Shown: piece by piece, positions 27,134-36,854 of the stretch
How the letters are laid out: every line of letters starts with the position of its first letter
How positions within the stretch are numbered: position 1 is the first letter of the stretch
Assembly (NCBI GenBank): GCA_017640725.1
Contig: JAEPQB010000001.1
Location: 1,798,001-1,862,000, forward strand
Length of the DNA stretch: 64,000 nt
Direction: 5' to 3'
Origin: Kordiimonadaceae bacterium
Lineage (GTDB): Bacteria > Pseudomonadota > Alphaproteobacteria > Sphingomonadales > Kordiimonadaceae
Position numbers and translations under genes: made by a program
The notes under the pieces: generated by a model
Told to the model about the DNA's origin: nothing
Seen by the model: the letters and a program-made list of their open reading frames with translations, nothing else
The model's database searches: none

Positions 27134-27178
27134 CTAATCGTTTTCAGCCCCAATCTTGGGTGCGAATCGGAAGACCGA

Positions 27179-27442
27179 TTATGCGATTGCTTTAACGCGT
27201 TTGGCCAAGCGAGAAACTTTGCGAGATGCAGTCTTCTGATGCATTACGCCTTTGGTCACGCCGCGCATGATTTCTGGCTGTGCATTTTTAAGTGCGTCCG
27301 CAGCGTTCACTTTGTCGCCTGACGCAATCGCTTCTTCAACCTTGCGGATGAAAGTGCGGATGCGGCTAACGCGCGACTTGTTGATCGCAGCGCGACGGTC
27401 GTTACGACGAATGCGTTTTTTGGCCTGTGGTGAATTTGCCAT
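27179..27442 (-). CDS. rpsT: 30S ribosomal protein S20
   Basis: 87-aa basic protein, standard S20 length. It begins [39 protein letters not shown] and ends [12 protein letters not shown], the usual pattern of long basic helices that bind 16S rRNA. An AAAGGTAG ribosome site precedes the ATG. The position just upstream of dnaA, on the same strand, is common in alphaproteobacteria. A strong terminator follows. Confidence 0.97.
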   Translation of the reverse strand: MANSPQAKKRIRRNDRRAAINKSRVSRIRTFIRKVEEAIASGDKVNAADALKNAQPEIMRGVTKGVMHQKTASRKVSRLAKRVKAIA

Positions 27443-27629
27443 TTTACTACCTTTGTTCGGGTGCCTGCCTAGCTTCGATTATCTGACCGAAACGGCGGCG
27501 CCTTTTCACTACTCAACTGGCCTCAGGCGTTTGCCGAAGCACAAAATTAATTCGAGGACGGCTCTATATACGTACAATCAAGTCCCGTCAATAGCGAAAA
27601 CACTCACTTTCTTGAGGGAAATGGGGCCT

Positions 27630-28406
27630 TTAGCGATTCTTGAATTGAGGTTGCCGTTTCTCAATGAAAGCGTTCATGCCTTCTTTCTGGTCCTCCGTGG
27701 CAAACAGCGAGTGGAACAGGCGACGTTCAAACAGCAATCCTTGTTGGAGCGTCGTTTCCAGCGCGGCGTTTGTCACTTCTTTTGCCAGCGCTACGGACGG
27801 TGCTGAAAGCTCAGCAATCGTGGTGGCAATTTCCATCACAGTTTCCAGCAGGTCTTCGGTTGGCGCGATTCGGCTGACAAGACCAGCGCGTTCTGCTTCA
27901 ACGGCGTCCATCATTCTGCCGGTCAGCATCATATCCATGGCCTTTGATTTGCCCACAAGGCGGGTGAGCCGTTGTGAGCCCCCAATGCCCGGAATAACGC
28001 CAAGTTTGATTTCTGGCTGGCCAAATTTTGCGCTTTCTGCTGCTACGATGAAGTCACAGGCCATCGCGATTTCGCAGCCTCCACCCAGCGCATAACCAGA
28101 CACGGCGGCAATAACCGGTTTACGAACGGTCGCAAACACCTGGTTGATTCGTGCAAACAGGTCGGCAGCCAAAACGTCAGCGAAATCCTGGCCGGACATT
28201 TCTTTAATGTCGGCGCCAGCAGCAAATGCTTTTTCGCTGCCGGTTACAACGATCGCACCAATATCATCATTGCCTTCCAGTGACAGAAGGGCTTCGCCCA
28301 ACTCTTCAAGAAGTTTGCTGTTCAGCGCATTCAACGCTTCCGGCCGATTGAACGTAATCAGGCCTACGCCTTCCTGATGATCAAGGAGAATGGTTTCAAA
28401 GCTCAT
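27630..28406 (-). CDS. Enoyl-CoA hydratase
   Basis: Crotonase-family enzyme of 258 aa. The oxyanion-hole motifs are [11 protein letters not shown] (about 62-72) and [15 protein letters not shown] (about 106-120). The catalytic Glu pair is consistent with E115 (in GGGCEIA) and the Glu of [11 protein letters not shown]. It closely resembles the FadB1/PaaF-type short-chain enoyl-CoA hydratases that alphaproteobacteria keep near dnaA and mutM. It hydrates trans-2-enoyl-CoA in beta-oxidation. It is transcribed alone; rpsT follows on the same strand after a 187-bp spacer. Confidence 0.93.
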   Translation of the reverse strand: MSFETILLDHQEGVGLITFNRPEALNALNSKLLEELGEALLSLEGNDDIGAIVVTGSEKAFAAGADIKEMSGQDFADVLAADLFARINQVFATVRKPVIAAVSGYALGGGCEIAMACDFIVAAESAKFGQPEIKLGVIPGIGGSQRLTRLVGKSKAMDMMLTGRMMDAVEAERAGLVSRIAPTEDLLETVMEIATTIAELSAPSVALAKEVTNAALETTLQQGLLFERRLFHSLFATEDQKEGMNAFIEKRQPQFKNR

Positions 28407-28507
28407 TCGCTTGCCCTGTTGTTGCCCAAGAAGTCCTGAGTCCTAATATCGACAATCGCATTTGAAAAGAAAATAATATTGGTCTTGGGACACTGGTCCA
28501 TATTTGG

Positions 28508-28888
28508 TCACTGCCTTGGTTCCAGTCGCAATATAAGCGTTGGCGATGTAGTGGCTTGTTCAGGTTTAGCCAGTTGCACCATGCTTTCGTCCCGTATACA
28601 GCGCAACTGGTCCGCGACTTTGCTACAGGTCCAGTCTAATCCTGCTAACGCACTGCCGTACGCCTTGAGGGCCGAATCTATCGGCACTGAAAAAACAATT
28701 CCTATTTCGGCCACTGTTCCACTGGGTGCGTCAAAAATCACAGGTTCACCGATGAGGGTGGTTACGATGTCGAGATAGGGCACGTCCGGAAAGCCATCAA
28801 TGAACCGGCTTGGCTGAACAGCCTGCGCGACTTCCGCCAATCCTGCGAACACGATCAGCATCGCTGCGGTTTTTCTAAGCAGTTTCAT
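28508..28888 (-). CDS. Small exported protein of unknown function
   Basis: 126 aa. The start is set at ATG 28888 because GAGGA precedes it at 8 nt and it opens a signal peptide (MKLLRKTAAMLIVFAGLAEVAQA). ATG 28903 is a possible alternative; the longer track ORF runs back into mutM. The mature part is short, with no family I recognise, and two cysteines (WTCSK and RCIRDE) that could form a disulfide. It starts 22 bp after the mutM stop and is likely co-transcribed with it. Confidence 0.68.
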   Translation of the reverse strand: MKLLRKTAAMLIVFAGLAEVAQAVQPSRFIDGFPDVPYLDIVTTLIGEPVIFDAPSGTVAEIGIVFSVPIDSALKAYGSALAGLDWTCSKVADQLRCIRDESMVQLAKPEQATTSPTLILRLEPRQ

Positions 28889-28910
28889 GTCAGTCGTCCT
28901 CATGGGCCCT

Positions 28911-29747
28911 TTATGGTTGGCAAATGGGGCAAAAGAAAGTTGAGCGATTGGATTGTACAATCCTTTCGATTGTACCGCTGCATTTTTGTGCAAGACAAGC
29001 CTCCCCCTCGCGCCCATACGCTCTAAAATTATGCTGAAAATAGCCAAGTTCACCCGATACCTGAGCATAATCTTTTAGAGTTGAACCACCTGCCGCAATG
29101 GCATCATTCAAAACGTCGCGGATAATTGGGAGCAGCTTTTCAACTTCATGTCTTTTCACTTTGTCGGCACGACGCTGCGGGTGAATGCCAGATCGCCACA
29201 GCGCTTCGCAAACATATATGTTGCCAAGCCCCGCGACGACTTTTTGATCGAGCAATGTAGTTTTGATGGGAGACTTTCGGGTTTTCAGGCGTGACCAAAG
29301 GTAATCGGCGTCGAAACTATTGCCCAGCGGTTCCGGACCAATGTCTTTAATAAGGGCATGATCCTGAATCGTATCTGTATCGCTGAATACAATGAGGCCA
29401 AATCGCCTTGGGTCGTTAAAAACAATCAGATCGTCCCTCTCAGTCAGAAACGTTATGTGGTCATGTTTTTCACGCGGCGGTTTTTCAGAACCGTTGGCGT
29501 GGATACTGACCCTGCCAGACATGCCCAGATGTAAAATCGCGACAAGACCATCTTCACATTCGATCAGGATGTATTTTGAACGCCTTCGGAGTTGGGTGAC
29601 CCGGTTACCTGAAAACCGTTCTTCAAACTGGTCTGGGATATCGACCCGCAATTTTGGAACAAACGCACGTACTTTATCGAGTCGCACCCCTTCCATAACA
29701 GGCGCCAGGCCACGCATAACGGTTTCAACCTCAGGAAGTTCGGGCAT
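28911..29747 (-). CDS. mutM: Formamidopyrimidine-DNA glycosylase
   Basis: 278 aa. The processed N-terminus MPELPEVET supplies the catalytic Pro2 and Glu3. The H2TH region has [21 protein letters not shown], and a C-terminal zinc finger ([10 protein letters not shown] ... FFCPICQP) has C-x4-C then C-x2-C spacing, a variant seen in alphaproteobacteria. It excises 8-oxoguanine and formamidopyrimidines and cuts the AP site. It is divergent from ubiE and precedes the small exported protein gene. Confidence 0.96.
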   Translation of the reverse strand: MPELPEVETVMRGLAPVMEGVRLDKVRAFVPKLRVDIPDQFEERFSGNRVTQLRRRSKYILIECEDGLVAILHLGMSGRVSIHANGSEKPPREKHDHITFLTERDDLIVFNDPRRFGLIVFSDTDTIQDHALIKDIGPEPLGNSFDADYLWSRLKTRKSPIKTTLLDQKVVAGLGNIYVCEALWRSGIHPQRRADKVKRHEVEKLLPIIRDVLNDAIAAGGSTLKDYAQVSGELGYFQHNFRAYGREGEACLAQKCSGTIERIVQSNRSTFFCPICQP

Positions 29748-29867
29748 ATTGTCGCGCTTTCCTTTGTATTTTCAATGTTCTCTGGTACTTGGTCTGGCGG
29801 TTCGCTATGGTCGCGCACCAAACGGGGATCATGGTTAAGCAGCCAGCAGCCAAGAGACAAGGCGGAA

Positions 29868-30632
29868 ATGTCAGTTAAAGAAGATAAAGACACAGGTGCG
29901 ACCACGCACTTCGGTTTTAAAACCGTCGATGAAGGCGACAAGGCAGGCCTCGTTCGAGGTGTTTTCAACTCCGTTGCTGACCAGTATGACATCATGAATG
30001 ATGTAATGAGTGCCGGCGTCCACCGGCTGTGGAAAAATTCCCTGATCAACAGTGTGAACCCGCGTCCGGGCATGAAGCTATTGGATGTGGCTGGTGGCAC
30101 AGGCGATATTGCATTTCGTTTTCTGGATGCTGCCAAGAAAACAACTGTAACAGTGTGTGACATCAATGCCGAAATGCTTCGGGTCGGTGATGCCCGCGCT
30201 GCGGACAAAGGCTATAGCGAGCGGTGCAGTTTTGTGTGTGGGGACGCTATGAAGCTTCCTTTCGAAGACCGCACAATGGACGCTTATACGATAGCCTTTG
30301 GCATCCGTAATGTGACCCGTATCGAAGAAGCGCTTGCTGAGGCTTACCGTGTACTCAAGCCAGGCGCACGTTTTTATTGCCTGGAGTTCAGCCCGGCGGT
30401 TGTGCCGGTTCTTCAGGAGGCATACGACACATACAGCTTCAAAGTGATTCCAGCCATGGGGCAAATGGTGGCACAGGACCGTGACAGCTATCAATATTTA
30501 GTGGAAAGCATCAGACAGTTTCCTACCCCAGAAAAATTTGACGCCATGATTAAGGCGGCCGGGTTTGCTCGAACCCACTGGCGCAGCATGTCCGCAGGTG
30601 TTGTTGCCATCCATAGCGGCGTTCGTCTCTAA
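29868..30632 (+). CDS. ubiE: Ubiquinone/menaquinone biosynthesis C-methyltransferase
   Basis: 254 aa from the ATG at 29868 (ORF-track start at 29775 adds 31 unlike residues from the mutM side). Class I SAM-dependent methyltransferase with [12 protein letters not shown] as motif I and the UbiE signatures [24 protein letters not shown] and [23 protein letters not shown]. It C-methylates the benzoquinol ring in ubiquinone synthesis. ubiB begins 10 bp after its stop; the pair forms the usual alphaproteobacterial ubiE-ubiB operon. Confidence 0.96.
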   Translation: MSVKEDKDTGATTHFGFKTVDEGDKAGLVRGVFNSVADQYDIMNDVMSAGVHRLWKNSLINSVNPRPGMKLLDVAGGTGDIAFRFLDAAKKTTVTVCDINAEMLRVGDARAADKGYSERCSFVCGDAMKLPFEDRTMDAYTIAFGIRNVTRIEEALAEAYRVLKPGARFYCLEFSPAVVPVLQEAYDTYSFKVIPAMGQMVAQDRDSYQYLVESIRQFPTPEKFDAMIKAAGFARTHWRSMSAGVVAIHSGVRL

Positions 30633-30642
30633 AGGTCTGCTG

Positions 30643-32175
30643 ATGTCAGTGTTTCGCTATCTTATTCAGCTTTTCTCCATGGCCGCGCACTTCAGGCGCT
30701 TCGGGGCCATTCGCGCATTGTCGCGCATTGATCTGGTGCCGAACTGGGCCCCTCAACTGTTACGCAGCCTGACATTCTATATTCCGCGTCGTCGCGGCTT
30801 GCCTCAAGCGGACGGTGAGCGGCTTGCCATGGCACTAGCAGCTATGGGGCCAGCTTACATAAAGCTGGGTCAAACGCTTGCCACGCGACCAGACCTGGTG
30901 GGACGGCCTATTGCGGAGGGTTTAGCAACCTTGCAGGACCGCCTGCCGCCATTCGCAACAGATAAAGCAAAGCAAACAATAGAAGAGCAGCTGGGTCTTT
31001 CAATTGATGAGTTGTTCAATACCTTTGAGGATGAGCCAGTGGCCGCTGCCTCTATCGCACAGGTACACAAAGCACAGTTGAAAAACGGCAAGTCGGTTGC
31101 TGTGAAGGTACTGCGTCCTGATATTGAGGTACGTTTTACGCGTGACCTGTCATTGTTTCAGTGGCTCGCCGGTCTTGGAGAACGCCATAGCGTAGAGGGT
31201 CGTCGGTTACGCCTTCTACAAGTTGTCGACAAAGTGCGCGAAACAGTCCTGGCAGAGATGGACTTGCGGCTAGAGGCTGCCGCTGCTGCAGAGCTCGCCG
31301 ACAATATGGAAGGCGAGCCGGGGTATCGACTGCCTTCGATCGAGTGGGAAATGACTTCGCGGCGTGTCATGACACTGGAATGGGTGGACGGTATTCGTGT
31401 TGCGGACCGGGACGCGCTTGAAAAAACAGGTTATGACCTGGAAGCTCTCGGCGCGCGTGTGGTGCAGGTATTTCTGAAGCAAGCATTGCGCGACGGTTTT
31501 TTCCATGCCGACCTGCACCAGGGCAATTTGATTGTTGAGCCCGATGGCACCATTTGTGCCATTGATTTTGGCATTATGGGGCGCCTGTCAAAACTTGAGC
31601 GTCGCTTCCTTGCTGAAATTTTGTTTGGTTTCATCCGCCGCGACTATGACCGGGTAGCCGACGTGCATTTTGATGCGGGATATGTCAGCCGCCGAGAAAG
31701 CCATGAAGAGTTTGCTCAGGCCATGCGGGCGATTGCTGACCCGATAATGGACCTGCCTGTTGAGGAAATCTCAGCGGGCAAGCTTCTGACCCAGCTTTTT
31801 GCCACCACTGAGCGTTTCAATATGCAAACGCAGCCGCAATTACTGCTTTTGCAGCGCACAATGGTAATGGCAGAGGGGATGGCGTTGCACCTCTATCCAA
31901 AGTCAAACATGTGGAACATTTCAGAGCCTGTGATTGAAGAGTGGGTGCGCTCCAATTTGTCGCCAGAAGTGCAACTGGCAGACGCGATCAATCAATTGCC
32001 GCGTCTTATCGAACGACTGCCTTCCCGCATCGAGCGCTGGTTGGCGGAAGAAGATGCTCCGCCGGCAGCTGAGCCTGATTTCCTAAAGCCTGAAGCATCT
32101 GGAAACGGTCGCCTTTGGCCTTTTGTTTTTGGATTAGTTGTGGGCGCGATTCTGCTCAAGGTTTTGACCTACTAG
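30643..32175 (+). CDS. ubiB: Ubiquinone biosynthesis protein UbiB (ABC1/ADCK atypical kinase)
   Basis: 510 aa from the ATG at 30643, 10 bp after ubiE. Atypical protein-kinase-like ATPase of the ABC1/ADCK family: the KxGQ motif is in YIKLGQTLATRPDLVG, the A-rich nucleotide loop in AAASIAQVHKA, and the catalytic region in FFHADLHQGNL and AIDFGIMG. One or two hydrophobic helices at the C-terminus (WPFVFGLVVGAILLKVL) anchor it in the membrane. It is needed for ubiquinone assembly, probably by extracting lipophilic intermediates. Confidence 0.96.
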   Translation: MSVFRYLIQLFSMAAHFRRFGAIRALSRIDLVPNWAPQLLRSLTFYIPRRRGLPQADGERLAMALAAMGPAYIKLGQTLATRPDLVGRPIAEGLATLQDRLPPFATDKAKQTIEEQLGLSIDELFNTFEDEPVAAASIAQVHKAQLKNGKSVAVKVLRPDIEVRFTRDLSLFQWLAGLGERHSVEGRRLRLLQVVDKVRETVLAEMDLRLEAAAAAELADNMEGEPGYRLPSIEWEMTSRRVMTLEWVDGIRVADRDALEKTGYDLEALGARVVQVFLKQALRDGFFHADLHQGNLIVEPDGTICAIDFGIMGRLSKLERRFLAEILFGFIRRDYDRVADVHFDAGYVSRRESHEEFAQAMRAIADPIMDLPVEEISAGKLLTQLFATTERFNMQTQPQLLLLQRTMVMAEGMALHLYPKSNMWNISEPVIEEWVRSNLSPEVQLADAINQLPRLIERLPSRIERWLAEEDAPPAAEPDFLKPEASGNGRLWPFVFGLVVGAILLKVLTY

Positions 32176-32261
32176 GCCCCAAACTTGCCAAATTTCCTCT
32201 GATCCGCGAAACTCTCAGTCGGGAGTTATGGGTATTCATCACATTTCAGGGGAGAGATTAG

Positions 32262-32657
32262 ATGGAAAAAATAGAACCGTATTTTGTGCCGTTCGGCAGG
32301 TTATTGCTGGCCGTCCTTTTTATAATGGCGGGCGCCAGCAAAATCGCCAGTGGCGGTGCCGGCATGATTGAATATATGGAATCAGCCGGTGTTCCAGGCA
32401 TCTTGTTTTGGCCTGCGGCACTTTTTGAACTGGTTGCGGGACTAATGATTTTGGTTGGGTACAAAACCAAATTGGTTGCCTTCTTGCTCGCGGGCTTTTG
32501 CTTGCTAACTGGAGTGCTGTTTCATTTTATTCCAGAGGACCAAACCCAGATGACCATGATGTTCAAAAACTTTGGCATGGCTGGTGGTTTCTTGTTCCTG
32601 GCGCGGTTTGGTGCCGGAGAACTTAGCATGGATAACCGGGCGTCTGCGGAAGAATAA
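32262..32657 (+). CDS. DoxX family membrane protein
   Basis: 131 aa with four hydrophobic helices (about 9-30, 48-67, 70-90, 102-120) and the DoxX start GRLLLAVLFIMAGASKI. GGGGAGAG precedes the ATG. Members of the family have roles ranging from thiosulfate:quinone oxidoreductase subunits to redox-linked membrane proteins, and no specific partner is nearby. It stands as a single gene after ubiB (86-bp spacer), convergent with the Sel1-repeat gene. Confidence 0.88.
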   Translation: MEKIEPYFVPFGRLLLAVLFIMAGASKIASGGAGMIEYMESAGVPGILFWPAALFELVAGLMILVGYKTKLVAFLLAGFCLLTGVLFHFIPEDQTQMTMMFKNFGMAGGFLFLARFGAGELSMDNRASAEE

Positions 32658-32661
32658 CGAT

Positions 32662-32694
32662 AGAAAAAGGCGTGCAACTATAGTTGCGCGCCTT
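32662..32694 (-). terminator. Terminator of the Sel1-repeat gene
   Basis: A 12-bp stem AAGGCGTGCAAC/GTTGCGCGCCTT (one G-T wobble, 4-nt loop) runs into TTTTT on the minus strand. Its outer edge overlaps the stop codon of the Sel1-repeat gene, so the coding sequence ends inside the terminator. The plus strand lacks a T run. Confidence 0.85.
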
Positions 32695-34549
32695 AGCCGC
32701 CAAATCGCTTATTATAAGCGTCAATTTTTTTACGCATGTTTTCACGGGCCTCCTTACCCTCAAACATAGCGTCAACCAGTTCTTTGGTGCGAGCGTCGGA
32801 CACACTCGTCGGCCTATGACCTGCTGCCGTTCGCTGCCAAATTCGGGGCGGCGAGATTTTTCCGGTCATATCGACAAATCCCTTGACATAACTCCGCATA
32901 CATTCATCCCAAGTGCGATAGTCGGCATTGAACTTATTTATTTTTGCTTGTGTCGGTGCGGTATCGGGCAAAGCGGGCATATCGTTACAATGGCCGCGCC
33001 ACCCTTTCTTTCTTATCGTTTGGAACTGGACATACAGCGCGGCTTGGTCCTCAGAGATTTTTTGCCAGTATCTTGATGTTCTTACGGCACGATCTATTTT
33101 TTCTTTGCTCTCGACCCACTTTTGGCGTGTGAAGTCCGATGCATGATTGGTCGTGGTCAGAATAGAAATGACTGTATCATACAAGAATTCTATGTGATTG
33201 GGTTCGTAATAGTTATAGACATCATCCTCACGGGCTATTCGCTCCAATTTTCGGATGGCCCCTAAGGCAGTTCTATTCAATGTTGGAGCATCTTTACTGT
33301 TGCTTACAGCATTGAAAATCCGTTTTTCCAGCAGCCAAAAATGGCTTCCAGGCCCGCTGGTTATCAAATAGAAAACGCGGGAAAGCACGTCAAAGTTTTT
33401 TGCCGCAATCAGTTCATTGACAGAATTTACCAACACATTGGTCTGTTGAGCAAAGTAAAGAGCTTCCAACGCTTTGAGTTGTACTACTGGGTCGCTATCG
33501 CGAACAGCTTTTTCCAGCCATGCAACAGCCTCGGGGGTATTTTTTGCTTTCAGGAGTTGACGGCCAATGTCAACCGCAGCATTACCCTCACCGTTTTGAA
33601 AAGCAGCTTCAAGAATCTGAAAATACAAGCCCCTGTGGTTTTTTTTCCATCCATCAATGGCTGATCGAATTTCGCTCCATTCATGGTTGTTAATGATGTT
33701 ATTGATCCAGTGAGTCTGCCGTTCAGTATTTGAAGGGATGTATTCACGGGCACCTGAATAAAGTACAACCAGTTCTGTTTTTGCTTCAACTGCGCCTGCT
33801 TTTGCAGCTTGTTCATACCACTTCAGACTTTCAGCATAGTCGCCTTTTTCGTGGGCGAGCACCGCTGAAACCGTCATTGCTTCTATTACGTTCAACTCCG
33901 CGGCCCGTTTTAGCCAAACGGAAGCTTCTTCAATGTCGGTTTTACCCAAATTACCTCCCAGCAACACCGAGGCGTAGGCCATCATGCCTTCCACATAGCC
34001 TTCCTCTGCAAGGCCTTTGAGCAACTGTAGGGATTTTTCGGGATTTTTCTCTACGCCGTCGCCTGCCACATGAAGCCCCGCAAGGGAGAGGCGCGCAAGC
34101 ATATGCCCCTGTTCGGCAGCATCTGAAAAAATTTCGATAGATTCTTCTGGAGTAACTTGGAGTTTGCCTGCCCCATAAAGATCAACTCTTGCACTGAGCA
34201 ATCCTAGTTCAACAGCCATTTCAAGGTGTTCAACCTGCTGCTCCGTATCACCAAGCGCATAATATGCGCGCGACAAGAAGTAATGAAGTGCTGCGTCCTC
34301 TGGCTTTTCGGCGACCTCTGTCTCACACGCCATTTTGGCGGCAGCAGCGTCAAAATCTCGCTCAAACACACCTGGATACTCTTCAGTTTTTAGCCACGGC
34401 TGTGTCGCCAAAGCCCTGCAGTCGCTATGCTCAGCCTTGCGTTTGGCCTCTTGGTATCCGCTCCATGCTCCCTCGATGAAAGCGTACCCAACAAACCCGA
34501 CAACTGCGACACCGATGAGCGCAAAAAAACGCGTAATAAATTTCATCAT
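32693..34549 (-). CDS. Sel1-like repeat protein with N-terminal membrane helix
   Basis: 618 aa from ATG 34549 (GGGGGG precedes it; the track starts 7 codons earlier). A single N-terminal hydrophobic helix (MMKFITRFFALIGVAVVGFVGYAF) anchors it facing the periplasm. It is followed by tandem Sel1/TPR-like repeats at about 95-280 (AAEQGHMLARLSLAGLHVAGDGV, LAEEGYVEGMMAYASVLLGG, AAELNVIEAMTVSAVLAHEKGDY). The C-terminal 330 residues are mostly helical and unlike any family I recognise. Sel1 repeats mediate protein-protein contacts; the partner is unknown. It forms a single-gene transcript. Confidence 0.82.
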   Translation of the reverse strand: MMKFITRFFALIGVAVVGFVGYAFIEGAWSGYQEAKRKAEHSDCRALATQPWLKTEEYPGVFERDFDAAAAKMACETEVAEKPEDAALHYFLSRAYYALGDTEQQVEHLEMAVELGLLSARVDLYGAGKLQVTPEESIEIFSDAAEQGHMLARLSLAGLHVAGDGVEKNPEKSLQLLKGLAEEGYVEGMMAYASVLLGGNLGKTDIEEASVWLKRAAELNVIEAMTVSAVLAHEKGDYAESLKWYEQAAKAGAVEAKTELVVLYSGAREYIPSNTERQTHWINNIINNHEWSEIRSAIDGWKKNHRGLYFQILEAAFQNGEGNAAVDIGRQLLKAKNTPEAVAWLEKAVRDSDPVVQLKALEALYFAQQTNVLVNSVNELIAAKNFDVLSRVFYLITSGPGSHFWLLEKRIFNAVSNSKDAPTLNRTALGAIRKLERIAREDDVYNYYEPNHIEFLYDTVISILTTTNHASDFTRQKWVESKEKIDRAVRTSRYWQKISEDQAALYVQFQTIRKKGWRGHCNDMPALPDTAPTQAKINKFNADYRTWDECMRSYVKGFVDMTGKISPPRIWQRTAAGHRPTSVSDARTKELVDAMFEGKEARENMRKKIDAYNKRFGG

Positions 34550-34741
34550 TCTGTCTGCCCCCCAGCTCACCCGGTTAAATGGTACCGAAAATTGACAAAT
34601 TTCTCAATAAGGCTCAGCGAAACACGGAAATGTGTGTCTCAATGATATTCGACGGGGCCTAGTTTCATTGCGGTCGACGCCAAAGCCCCCTATATGTCTC
34701 ATGAAACCCTGTGGGGCAGGTGACGGAAAGGCTTTGGGCAA

Positions 34742-35947
34742 ATGCTTGATGGCAAACGTATTCTTCTGATCATTGGTGGCGGCGTGGCCGCCTATAAGTC
34801 GCTTGATTTGGCGCGGCGCCTGATGGAGCGCGGCGCGAGCGTGCGCGGTGTGCTGACCCCTGCTGGCCAGCAGTTCATCACACCGATGAGCGTGGCGAGT
34901 CTGACTGGCGACGAATGCTACACAGAGCTTTTTTCCCTCAAAGATGAAGCAGAGATGGGCCATATCCGCCTGTCGCGTGAGGCGGACCTTGTAGTTATTG
35001 CGCCCGCAACCGCTGACCTGATGGCCAAAATGGCAAACGGTCTTGCGAATGACCTGGCGAGCACAATTTTGCTCGCGACCGACAAACAAGTATTGATCGC
35101 ACCCGCTATGAATGCGGAAATGTGGGCTCATAAAGCGACCCAGCGCAACATTGAAACGCTGAAGCGCGACGGCATCCTGATGGTAGGGCCGGGCGATGGC
35201 ATGCTCGCATGCGGCGAAGTTGGCCCTGGTCGCTTGGCCGAAGTGCCGGACATGGTTGCTGCCATCGAAGACTATTTCTCAGGCGGTATTCGCCCGCTCA
35301 CCGGTAAACATATTGTGGTCACCGCAGGCCCGACGCACGAGCCGATCGATCCGGTGCGCTATATCGCCAACAGATCTTCAGGCAAACAAGGATTTGAGAT
35401 CGCTGGCGCACTTGCGGAGCTTGGCGCAAAAGTATCGCTCGTGGCAGGTCCGGTGTCTTTGAACACGCCAGCTGGCGTAAGCCGAATTGATGTGGAAACG
35501 GCTGTCGAAATGGAATCGGCAGTTCAAAACGCGCTTCCCGCTGACGCGGCCATTTGTGTTGCCGCGGTTGCGGATTGGCGCATGAAAACCGGTTCGAACG
35601 GTGAAAAACTAAAAAAGTCCAAAGACGGTATTCCCGCGCTCGACCTGACCGAGAACCCTGACATCCTCAAAGGATTGTCTGGTATGAAAAGCGGTCGCCC
35701 CGCCCTTGTGGTGGGCTTTGCCGCCGAAACCGAAAAGGTGATCGAGCACGCAACGGCCAAGCGTGAGCGCAAAGGTTGCGATATGATTGTTGCCAACGAT
35801 GTGTCCGCGGCCACAGGTATTATGGGCGGCGACAGCAATCAGGTGCATATCATTTCTGATAAGGGCGTTGAAAGCTGGCCCACCATGGGCAAAGATGATG
35901 TGGCAAAGGCTCTTGCAAAAACCATCGCCGCCGTACTCACTGACTAA
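34742..35947 (+). CDS. coaBC: Bifunctional phosphopantothenoylcysteine decarboxylase / phosphopantothenate-cysteine ligase
   Basis: 401 aa, full length. The CoaC flavoprotein domain (about 1-185) has GGGVAAYKSLDL, PAMNAEMW and ACGEVGPGRL with the active-site Cys. The CoaB ligase domain (about 190-400) has VTAGPTHEPIDPVRYIANRSSGKQG, AAVADWR and VGFAAET. Together they convert 4'-phosphopantothenate to 4'-phosphopantetheine in coenzyme A synthesis. The dut gene follows 12 bp later; the coaBC-dut pair is conserved across proteobacteria. Confidence 0.97.
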   Translation: MLDGKRILLIIGGGVAAYKSLDLARRLMERGASVRGVLTPAGQQFITPMSVASLTGDECYTELFSLKDEAEMGHIRLSREADLVVIAPATADLMAKMANGLANDLASTILLATDKQVLIAPAMNAEMWAHKATQRNIETLKRDGILMVGPGDGMLACGEVGPGRLAEVPDMVAAIEDYFSGGIRPLTGKHIVVTAGPTHEPIDPVRYIANRSSGKQGFEIAGALAELGAKVSLVAGPVSLNTPAGVSRIDVETAVEMESAVQNALPADAAICVAAVADWRMKTGSNGEKLKKSKDGIPALDLTENPDILKGLSGMKSGRPALVVGFAAETEKVIEHATAKRERKGCDMIVANDVSAATGIMGGDSNQVHIISDKGVESWPTMGKDDVAKALAKTIAAVLTD

Positions 35948-35959
35948 AGAAAGAAACCT

Positions 35960-36418
35960 ATGTCCACAGTAGCCATTAATGTGACCGTGCTTGAGCACGG
36001 CCAAAATCTTCCCTTGCCAAAGTATGAGACCGAACAGAGCGCCGGTATGGACCTCTACGCCGCCCTTGGTGATGGTGAGACTGTTACGCTTGGCGCGCTG
36101 GAGCGGGCGATGATCCCAACCGGCCTCGCGATGGCGCTGCCGTCTGGCTATGAAGCACAAGTGCGGCCACGCTCAGGTCTCGCTGCCAAAAACGGTGTGA
36201 CGGTTCTGAACACGCCCGGCACTATCGACGCGGACTATAGGGGTGAAGTGAAAGTTATTTTGGTGAACCTCTCAAATGAGCCTTTCACCATTGAGCGCGG
36301 CATGCGGGTGGCTCAGATGATCATCGCGCCTGTCACACAAGGCGCGTGGATTGAGGTTGAAAGCCTTGACGAAACCGCCCGCGGTGCTGGTGGGTTTGGG
36401 TCAACCGGTACGCGCTAG
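35960..36418 (+). CDS. dut: dUTP diphosphatase
   Basis: 152-aa trimeric dUTPase with all five motifs: [34 protein letters not shown] and the C-terminal GAGGFGSTG. It hydrolyses dUTP to dUMP and keeps uracil out of DNA. It starts 12 bp after coaBC, and its stop codon directly abuts the next gene's ATG (TAGATG), showing tight coupling. Confidence 0.97.
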   Translation: MSTVAINVTVLEHGQNLPLPKYETEQSAGMDLYAALGDGETVTLGALERAMIPTGLAMALPSGYEAQVRPRSGLAAKNGVTVLNTPGTIDADYRGEVKVILVNLSNEPFTIERGMRVAQMIIAPVTQGAWIEVESLDETARGAGGFGSTGTR

Positions 36419-36847
36419 ATGTTCTATGTTTTTGATCTGGACGGCACGCTCGCGAACGTAGAGCACCGCAGGCACTTTGTGAATTGTGCCAAACCAGACT
36501 GGCGCTCATTTTATAAGAGCTGCGTAACAGATACGCCGATTGTGCCTGTTGTGGCGGCGCTGAAGTCACATGTGGCGGCCGGGCACAGGGTGGAAATATG
36601 GTCGGGCCGGTCAGATGAAGTGAAAGCTGAAACGCTTGACTGGCTCGAGGCCCAGAGCATTGATCCGGCGCTCTTGACCAACATGCGTCCCGCCAAAGAC
36701 TATCAGCCAGATGATGCACTAAAGCGGCAATGGCTGCATGCTTGTGACCAGCGGCCTGACGCCGTTTATGACGACCGTAACAAAGTGGTGGCGATGTGGC
36801 GCGCGGAAGGCATACAGTGCTTTCAGGTTGCACCCGGGGATTTTTGA
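36419..36847 (+). CDS. HAD phosphatase resembling polynucleotide kinase 3'-phosphatase domain
   Basis: 142 aa. HAD motif I is FDLDGTLANVEHRR (3-16), motif II IWSGRSD, and motif IV YDDRNKVV. The sequence order matches the C-terminal 3'-phosphatase domain of phage T4 PseT and similar stand-alone proteins common in phages. No kinase domain is present. It begins immediately after the dut stop codon and is 7 bp from moeB, so it sits inside a nucleotide/cofactor operon. A role on DNA or nucleotide 3'-phosphates is suggested by family and by the dut neighbour, but not shown. Confidence 0.78.
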   Translation: MFYVFDLDGTLANVEHRRHFVNCAKPDWRSFYKSCVTDTPIVPVVAALKSHVAAGHRVEIWSGRSDEVKAETLDWLEAQSIDPALLTNMRPAKDYQPDDALKRQWLHACDQRPDAVYDDRNKVVAMWRAEGIQCFQVAPGDF

Positions 36848-36854
36848 CGAGCCG

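Larger units (their letters stand above)
26671..27178. promoter_or_regulatory. dnaA upstream region: GANTC cluster and spaced repeat
   Basis: 508 bp without a gene. It holds five GANTC sites (26777, 26974, 27001, 27018, 27164), three of them within 49 bp. GANTC is the target of the CcrM methyltransferase, which in Caulobacter affects dnaA promoter activity. An imperfect 12-bp direct repeat ACA(C/A)AATATGTG occurs at 27031 and 27061, exactly 30 bp apart. TGAATC/GATTCA arms flank 26973-27006. I found no convincing DnaA box (only TGTGGACCG at 26881), so this is read as a promoter region and not claimed as oriC. Confidence 0.5.

Noticed and set aside
26671-27178. oriC
   Set aside because: The location next to dnaA is suggestive, but no TTATCCACA-type boxes or AT-rich unwinding element were found by eye. 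Many alphaproteobacterial origins lie elsewhere, near hemE.
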